From the NCBI GenBank assembly GCA_963850525.1, contig CAWKLQ010000008.1:1674001-1738000 (forward strand): a stretch of DNA of 64,000 nt, written 5' to 3'. Below the pieces are notes generated by a model. The model did not search any database. It worked only from the letters and a program-made list of their open reading frames with translations, and was not told where the DNA came from. The stretch is from JAEMQF01 sp963850525. GTDB lineage: Bacteria; Pseudomonadota; Gammaproteobacteria; Burkholderiales; Burkholderiaceae_C. Positions 1 through 9,000 of this stretch are shown here, one piece after another. The translations under genes and the position numbers were made by a program. Position 1 is the stretch's first letter; every line of letters begins with the position of its first letter.

Positions 1-3000
1 CCGTCGGCGGCGTCGGGGTCGAAAACGGGTGGTCGCTCGAAAATCGTGAAATCGCCGAACGGAATGATCAGCGCACCGACTTCACTCGGATCGGGAATGC
101 TGTTCACGAGCGTGATCACGTCGGCGATCGCGTAGATCAGATCGGCCTTGACGTAACCGGTGAGGCCGGCGATGTCGATCAGCGAGATCGGCTCGCCGGC
201 CAGATCGGAGATCACCGGAATCGGCGCGGTCAATACTTCGATCAACGGCTGCAGCGGCTCGGTGATCTTCTGAACTTCTTCGACGACGGGCCCGAGAAAA
301 TCGGAAATGAAGCTGCCCAGGTCGATGCCGACGTCGCGGAACTCGGCGATCTGCAGACCTTCGGCGATGGCGTTGCCGATGTCCGACAGCATGACCAGAT
401 CGCCCGTGCTGCGGTTGCCGATGCTCCAGTCGAGGTAGAAATCGGCGACGACTTTCGGGAACACCTTGGCCGCTGCGTCGCCGAGCAGCTCGCTGTTCAG
501 CTTGAGTTCGAGCGCGAGATCGACCACGGCTTCGGCGGCGATGCCGATGTCGATGCTCATGTCGCCGAGTTCGGCGAAGCCGAGCAAATCGTCGGCGTCG
601 CCCGGGCGGTCCTTGATGTCGACGCCGAACGTCGCGCCGAGATGCGTATCGCCCTTGTCGTTGGCGTCGAGCTGCAGGAAGGCGAGCCTGCCGGTGAGAC
701 CGCCGCCCGGGATATCGACATCGACGTTGAGCTCGAGCTCGTTGGTGTCGCCGACGTCGAGGTAAAAGCCTTGCTTCAAGTCGACGCCGAAACCGAACGC
801 AAGCTCCCATTCGATGCGCGCCCGCACCGCGCCGCGCGTTTCCAGCCCGAGGCCCGGCACGCCGATGTCGAAATCGATTCCCTTGCCGGCGTCGAGCAGC
901 GTGCCGCCGAGCACGAGGTTCCACTGCATGAAGATGTCTTCGAGCGCGACACCGGCTTCGTCGACGTTAGTCAGCAGGCCAATGTCGGACACCGTGATGA
1001 AGCCGTCGGCGTTGCGGTCGCCCAGGATGCCGAGCAAGCCGCTGCCGCCGTCTTCAGCACTCGCCAGTAGCTCGAACAATTGCTCCGAGATGAAGTTCTG
1101 GTTCGGGTCGGCTGCCGTCTCGACCGCATCGCGCAGGCCGTCGATGAAAGTCTTGCGGAAGTCACCGATCACGTTGGCGGCGTCGACCAGGCCGTCGCCG
1201 ATCAGCGGCAGCGTCATGCCCGCGACTTCGCCGTCGAACGTGTCTTGCAACAACCCGAGGAAGCCGTCGACGCCGTCGATGATCAGCAGGAGGTTGTCGA
1301 GCGGGCTGAACTGGCTGAAGTCGAGGCTGAAGATGTCGGGCGGGACTTCGACGAAATCGTCACCGTCGCCAACGTTCCCGGCAACGCTCAAGCCATTGGT
1401 GAGGTCGAACGCGAGTTCACCGCCGATTTCGACGTTGCCGCGGAACGACGACTGGGTCGGGAAGTAAACCGGTAGCGTGCCGGTGATGGCGCCCTCGATG
1501 TTGAAACTGACCGCGCTTTCAAGATCGGCGATCAGATCGACGAGCGAGATGCGGCGGTTGTCGACGCCGCCCACGACCGCGCCCGCCGTCATCGCGCCCT
1601 CCGCCAGGCCGAGCGAGAACGCGCCGGTGATCAGCGCCTCGCCGCCGATGATGCGCGCGCCGATGCCGCCGAGCGCTGCCGTGAAGGCGATGTCGTTCGC
1701 GCCGGCGCTGAGCGACCCGGCGATGCCGGTGTCCTGGAAGACCCACACCAGCTCGTTGATGTTCACCGGCGCACCGGTCAGGCCGCTCAGATCGATGCCG
1801 ATCGCGAGCTGCATGTCGAGCTCGCCCTCGGCGTGCAGGTTGGCGTTGCCCGACAAGTCGATGACGCCGGTGTCGATCGGCAGCGCCAGGCTGATCGGCA
1901 ACGACTCGGAGAATGCCGGATCGAAATTCAGGCCGATGCGCAGGATGCTGCCTTCGACCAGGCTGAGCTGCAGCAGGTCGCTGCCCGGCCCCGACATCGG
2001 CACGCCAAACGCCTCTTTGAGCTTGGCCTCCAATACCTGGATCGAGCCGGCAGGGTTGGCCTGCACCTCATTCAGCGCGGCAGCGAAATCGTCGACGAAG
2101 CTCAGCATGTCATTGATGCTGAGGTTGATGAGCGGGATGTCGTCGTTCAGGAAACCGAACTCCTCGAACTGACCGAGGAAGTCAACGAGCGCGCGCAGCG
2201 CCGCGAGGATGTCGTCGAAGCCGAGGTTCTCGAAGTTGAGCAGGTCGTCGAAGCCCGAGGTCGTGATCAGGTAGCCGGCGTTGCCGTCCGCCGCACCATC
2301 GATCAGCTCGGCCAGGCTGCTGAGCTCGATGTGCAGGTTCGGGTTGGACGTGCCGATAATCGACATCGCCGGCGTGATGCTGATGCCGAGGTCGAAGCTT
2401 CCGACGCCATCGATCTGCGGCAGCGCGATGTAGTCGCCGATGTGGTCGACGTTGTCGAGCAGCTCCTTGAGCGTGATCTTGCCGCCGGGCAACGAGTCTT
2501 CAGGCCGCTTCAGCCCGGCGCTGACGGTGCCGGTGATCGAGCCGTTGCCAGCGGCCTCGATACCGACGAAGCCGAAGCGCGCCGCCGCGTTGAGCTCGCC
2601 AACGCTCTCGATCGTGAGCTCGGCCTGGGCGACCGCGTTGTGGATGAACAGCCGATCCAGCGCCTCGACGCCACCGAGCTGGCCGCCCTCGATTTTGTTG
2701 TCGGGTGTTTCCGATGGCGACGCCACGTCGGCGCCGAAGATGCCGAGGTCGAAAGCGGCCTTCGAGCCCGATGCGTTGCTCACCCGGAACGTGGCGCCGC
2801 CGCTCGTGTGGTCGGTGAGTGCGAGGCGCGTATTGTTGTCGCTGAATCCCACCGTCACCGCGCCGCCGGTAGCGGCCTCGATCGCGTCGATCACGCCGCC
2901 TATCGTCGTCGCGGTGTCAAGCGTCACCCTGTGCACGACGCCATTTCGCGTCGTGATCAGCAGATCCGCGCCCGAGCCTGACGCATTCGCAATCCCCAAT

Positions 3001-6000
3001 TCATTCGTCGCGACGCTGTTGGCACCGGTGATCGCAAATCCGCCGGCGCCGGGCTGCAGCGTCGAGAACACGAGGCGGGAGCCCATTGAGCTCACGCTAA
3101 CCTTGCCGGCGAGCAACGCATTGCCCAAGCTGTCCTGCACCGCGTCGATCGCGCGCTGCACGTCGACGACGACGTCGAGGATGCTGCGGTTGCTCGCGGT
3201 CACGTCTTCAATATCGAGGCTGGTGGCCGTCGCGCCCGCCTGGATGACGACGCTCACCGGCGCGCCGCTGTTGACGCCGTTCAACGTGATGCCGAACACC
3301 GCGCTGTCGGACAGGCGGCCCATGAAACCGGCGACCGGCGCTGGCGCCTTCAGGCGAAGCATGCTTTCGACCGAGTTGGGCGCGGCGATCTTGAGCACCC
3401 CGCCGCTCGGAACCGCGACTTGGCTGGCGCCGAAGCCGATCTGCGTGATCGCCGGATTCCCCGCGGCGGCGCTGAGCGAAAACGCAGTGACGCCGCTCAA
3501 TCCACCGAGGATGACTCTCGAGCCGTCGCGAACTGCCTGGACCTGCGCGCCGAAACCGGCGGTCGTCAACGCCGCGTTGATGTCGTCGACGATGTCGTCG
3601 ACGCTCGAGTTCGAGACGCTGCCCGGTGCGCTGCCGTCGGTGCGCGAAGCCTGAATCGTCACGGCGCGGGCCGCCGCGCCGTTCACCGAGAGGTTGAAGC
3701 TTGCGTCGCCGGAAAGCTGACCGAACGCCTGTTGCGCGGACAGGCTTTCACGGAACCCGATCTGCGAGATCGACGGGCTGCCCGTCTGCGCCGTGAGCGT
3801 TATCGACGTCGCACCGCCCTGGCCTTTGAGGATCACCCGAGCGTCATCGCGCGCTGCCAGGACCTGGGTGTTCAACGCCGCCGCCGTCAGCGCGGCGTTG
3901 ATGTCGGCGACCAGGTCATCGACGCTGACGTTGCTGAGCGTCTCGGCGCGCGGCACGGTCACCAGGACCGGATCCGCGCCGTTCACCGACAGGCTGAACT
4001 CGGCGTCCGCGGCCAACTGGCCGAATGCCGTGCGAACGTCATTCGGCGCGGCGATCGTGAACGCGTCGTTGAACTGGATCGGCGGCTTGAGTGCGGCGCG
4101 GATTTGCGGCGTGCCGTTGACCGGCGCCGAAGTCTGGGTCGCGCGAAAACCGAGCTGCGTGATGGCCGGGTCGAGCGCCGGCGCGCTCAAGCTGAATGTG
4201 GTGACACCGGTCAAAGCGTTCAAAATAATCGTGTCGCCGTCGCGCGCTGCTTCGACCTTTGTTGCCAGGCCGGCGCTCGCCAGCGCGGCGTTGAGATCGG
4301 CAACGAGGTGCTCGATCGTCAGGTTGCTGCCGGTGGACGCCTGGCTGAGCGTCACGTCCACCGCAGGGGCGGCGTCGATCGCCAGGCTGAAATGCGCATC
4401 GCCGGCGAGCGTGACGTCGATGCCGCCGCGCAGTGTGTTGAGAAGCGTCGTGTCGCTGAGCTCGATACCGCCTTCGTTGCCCAGGTACAGGCCCAGTGTC
4501 AGCGTCAGGCTGCCGCTGGCGCTGAGGCGGATCGAGCTGTCGCTGGTGAGCTCGAGCAGCGGCGCGAGGTCGAGCAGCGAGAAGTTGATCGGCAGGTCGA
4601 GCGTGCCGAGAACACCCGACAGATCGAGATCGAAGGTGAGCGAATCGGCTTCGTTCAGCGTCGCCGTCAGCGGGTCGTCTTCGGCGTGGTAAGTGACGAT
4701 GTCGCCCACGCCCAGAATGTTGACCAGGCGCGCAACCATTTGCTGCACGGTATCGAAAGTCGGCCGGTTCGCGGCGTCGAGCAGCTTGCGCTGGTCGTTG
4801 CCGATCCCGGTGTTGGCGGTCGTGCTGCTGCGCAACACCTTCACCGCAACCGGCGCCGCGCCGTTGATCAACAGCGCGAATTCAACGTCGCCGCTGCTCG
4901 TATCGCTCAGGCGCCCGTTCGCCAGCATGGCCGCGGTGCTGACGAGCGAGAGCCCGCGCGGGCCGCTGCCCGCCGCCTGATTGGTCCCGAAGTGCAGGTC
5001 GGTGACGGCGGGGTTGCTGCCCAGCGCCGTGAGCGTGAACGCCGTGATGCTCGGGTCGATGGCGAGCAGGCGCAGCAGGCCGCCTTCATCCTGCGCGACG
5101 ATGCGCCCGCCCAGGCCCGCTTCTTCGAGCGCGGCGTTGACGTCGCTGGCAAGTTTGTCGGCGCCGTCGGTGCCGTCGCCGCCGTCGTCGAAGAGCAGCG
5201 TGTTGCCGACGAAGTCAGCGAACTTGAGGATCTCGTCGAGCGCCTCGCCGACGAACGGGATGTCGACGCCGCCGAAGCTGCGCCGGAAATCGTCGAGCCA
5301 GGTGTTGACCTGGCCGAGCAGGCTCACCACCGTGCCCGCGTCCATGTTGGTGAAGTTCGCCAGATCGGGCATGCCGGCGGGCAGCGTGACGATCAGGCTG
5401 TCGATGTCGAACAGGTTGCTCCAGTCGAGCATCAGTTCGTTGTCGCCGCCCGCCGCCGAGAGAAACGGGGCGGCAACGATGGGCAGCGTGATGAGGGCGC
5501 TCGCGCTGATGATCGGGTCCACTTGCGCCAGGCTGGCGAACAACTCCGACAGGTCGATCCGGCCCACACTCGCGGGGTGGGCGACGTTGTTGCTGCCGGG
5601 GTCGTCGAGCGTCACCGAGAAATTGGCGCTTGCGCTCGCGCTGCCGTCGACAACGCCGATCTGCAAGAAGCCGAAGCGCGCCGAAGCGTCGAGGTCCGCC
5701 GCCGTGAGCGTCAGGCCGGCGCTCAGTGCGGCGTTGTCGATGAAAACAAAATCGACCAGTTCGTCGGTGCCGGGAACGAAGTTCAGGTCGGCACCGAGTC
5801 TCAGGCTCAGATCGAGGTTCGCGCTGACGCTCGCGTCAGCTGAGGCCTGGAAGTCAGCCAGCCCCTCAGCGAGATCAAAGCCGAGCGCGAGCGGCGCGCG
5901 CACCTCGAGCAGCTCGTGCAAAGCGAGGTCGAACGTCAGCAATTTGGTCGCGGGGTCGTATGCTGCGCCGATCGCCGCAGGGCTCAGCCCGAGCACGATC

Positions 6001-9000
6001 GCCAGACGCTCGGCGAATTCCTGGCCGGTTTGGAACGTGGGGTCGCCTTGCGCGTCGAACAGCTTGCGCTTGTCGTTGCCCAGGCGCGTATTCGCGGCGG
6101 TGGTCGCGCTCGCCAGCGTCACGGTCTTGGCCGCCTCGCTGCCAATCGTGATGGTGAAGGCGACATCGGAAACAAATCCGAACGCGGTGGGTACCGAGGT
6201 CGCGACAACCTGCTGGCGCAGCGCCGCTTGCGACGAAACCTGCGCGCCAAAGCCCAGCGGCGCCGAAGCCGACACCGCGAACGACGCGATCGACACGTCT
6301 TCAGCGATCAGCTTGATCTTGCCTTCGAAAGCTTCGGCGCGGACGCGCCCGGCCAGGCCTGCGGCGTCGAGCGCGGCGTTGACATCGGTGATCAGCGCAT
6401 CCGCGCCGTCCTTGCCGTCGTCACCGTCGTCGAACAGCAGCGCGTCGGTGACGAAATCGGTGACGTCGAGGACCTTCTCCGCGGCCGGCCCGACCACGGG
6501 CAACGCGAGCAGCGTCTGCACGACCGCGCTGTCGCGCAGCTCGTTGAGGTTGGTCGCGAGTTGCCCGACCAGCGTCAGCAGCTGCGCGGCGCTGAAGTCG
6601 TTGAATTCGAAGACATCGTCGAAATCGCCGACGAACTGGATGTCGTAGGTCGACGCTTCGAAGATATTGCTGGCGCTGAACTCGACCGTCCCTACATTTG
6701 GGTCGAGGAAGCCGCCGAGACCGGTTTGCACCTCGATCGGCAGGCTGCCGGCGAGGGTTCCGGCGACTGCCGGGGTCACGAGCGTACCGAGCGGCGTGTC
6801 GAGAATTTCGCCGAGCGTGATCCTGCCGTCGCCGCTCGGGTCGTTGAAGGCGAGGCTCACGTCGGCTTCGATATCGACGCTGCCGTCGACGACGCCGACG
6901 CCGAGGAATCCGAATCGCGCGCCGAAGTCGAGATTGGTGGCGTGCGCCTGCGCGTGCAGCAGCAGGGTCTCGGCGCGAACGTAGAAACGGTCCGCCGCAT
7001 CCAGATCGCCGGCCAGGCCGATACCGAACGTGAACAGCGGCAGTTGTTGCGTCAGTGCATCGACGAAGCCGAAGCGCGTGTCGACGGCGAGCGTCGCGTC
7101 GACCTCGAGGCCGACGTCTGCCGCCTGCGCCCCCAGGCTCAAGCGCAAGCCGTTCGCGGTGAAGGCCTTGCGCAGGTCGAGTTCGAACTCGAACGCCGAG
7201 CCGTCGGCGGGATCAAAAATGCCGAGCGAGGGCGAGATCAGCGCGAACAGTTCGCCGAAGGTGGGCGTGAGGTCGCCCGCGAAGTAGTCGACGATGGGCT
7301 GCTGCACTTCGCTCTGCACCGCGCCCGACAAGTTGCTCAGCTCGCCGAGCGACTTGCCGAAGCCTGGCAGCACGAGGCTCAGCGGTGCGGCGGCTTCGAG
7401 TGAAAGCGCAAAGTCGACGACGCCGTCGAGCCCTTCGAGGATCACGTTCTCGAGCGACTCGGGAATCGGAATCTCGAGTTCATGATCAGCGATGACGGGG
7501 CCGAACGCGCTCGCGTGCGAGGCGAGTTCGAACTTGCCGACACCGTCGTTCGGGTCAGCGCTCGGCGCGTCGCCGAGGTCAGGGAAATCCAGGCCGTTGT
7601 TGTTCCAGTCGTTGAACAGCGCGCGGAACACGGGGCGCAGCACGGCGCTTTCCCACAGCGGGTTGTTGCCGCCGCCGCCCGGGTAGCCCATGTCGACCCA
7701 GATCGCTGGGTTGTCGGTGTAGGTGAAACCGGCGGTCGCGACCGGCGCCAGCGTCTGCGGATCGCGGTTGTTCTGGATCCGGAACTTCGCGCCGTCGGAC
7801 ACACGCTCGATCAGGATCGGCCCGGCGATCACGTGTTTGGCTTCGCCCGTGATGTTGCTCAGCGTCACGCGCAGCGTGCCGCTCGAAATCGTGAACGTCG
7901 TCGCGGCGCTCGCGCCGATCTGCTCGAAGCCGAGCCCCTGGTGCTCGACGTCGTTGGCGAAGACACGCTGGTCTTCCTGGAACGTGCCGCGCGCGGTCGC
8001 GGCGTCGAAGACGCTGTACTGCGCGAACTGGGTCGGCGATATCTTTTGGTCAGGGTGATCCGAGTTGAGCAGGTTGTCGAGGTTTTGCGTAACGTTCGCC
8101 TGCCAACTCGCGTAAACCTTGTATTCGCCCGGCGCGAGCCCAGTCGCCTCGTAGACGACCAGGCTTTCGCTCTCATTGCTTTGGCTGACGCGGAAGAGCG
8201 AGTTGTTGACGCTCGCCGTGTCGATGCGCCAAACCTGATCAGCGTCGATCGACACCATCCAGATTTGGCCGTCGTCGATGAGCTGGCCTTGTGCGTCGAG
8301 TGCGCCCGGCAAGGTGGCGGTGAACACGTTGCCGCCGTGGTTGCCGTGCAGATTCAGGTTGCCGAAGTCGTAAGGGGTGGGCGTTGCATTGAGCGTCGTG
8401 AGCACGCCGCTGTACAGCGCGCTCAGCTGGCCATCGGCAGGCGACGCGCTGCTGCTCAGCGGGTCGTCTTCCATCAGGTACAGCATCTTCGTCAGCGTGA
8501 CGGCGTTCGCGTATGCGGCGAAGACGTCCTTGTTCATCTCGGCGGCGTCGGTGAGCCGGTCTTGCGCGCCGTCGTAGAACGTGAAGGTCACGCCCGGGAC
8601 CTTGCCGACGCCGATCGGCGGCGGGCCGAAGTGGTGGTTCGGCGGCAGGCCGAGCAGACCGTCGAGCCTCTCGTGGTCACCTGGCTTGAAGACCGGGATC
8701 ACGGTGCTGCCGATCGTGATCGAAGCCAGGTCCATCTTGTTGCCCAGGCTCTTGAGGAAGTCGAACACCTCGAAGTCGAAGCCGAACTTGCTCTTGAACT
8801 GTTCTTTGATGAAATCCTTGACGTAGTTCTTGACCTCGTGGATCGCCGCCTCGATCGGATTGAACAGGTTTTCGAGCGGCTGCAGGACCTCGCCGACGGC
8901 TTGCCCAAAGGCCTGCAAGCCGCTGCGCAGCAGCCCGAGTTCGGCCGGCAGGCCGGCCATCGGCAGCAGGTGCTTGTTGATGAAGGAATCGAAAGTCGAG

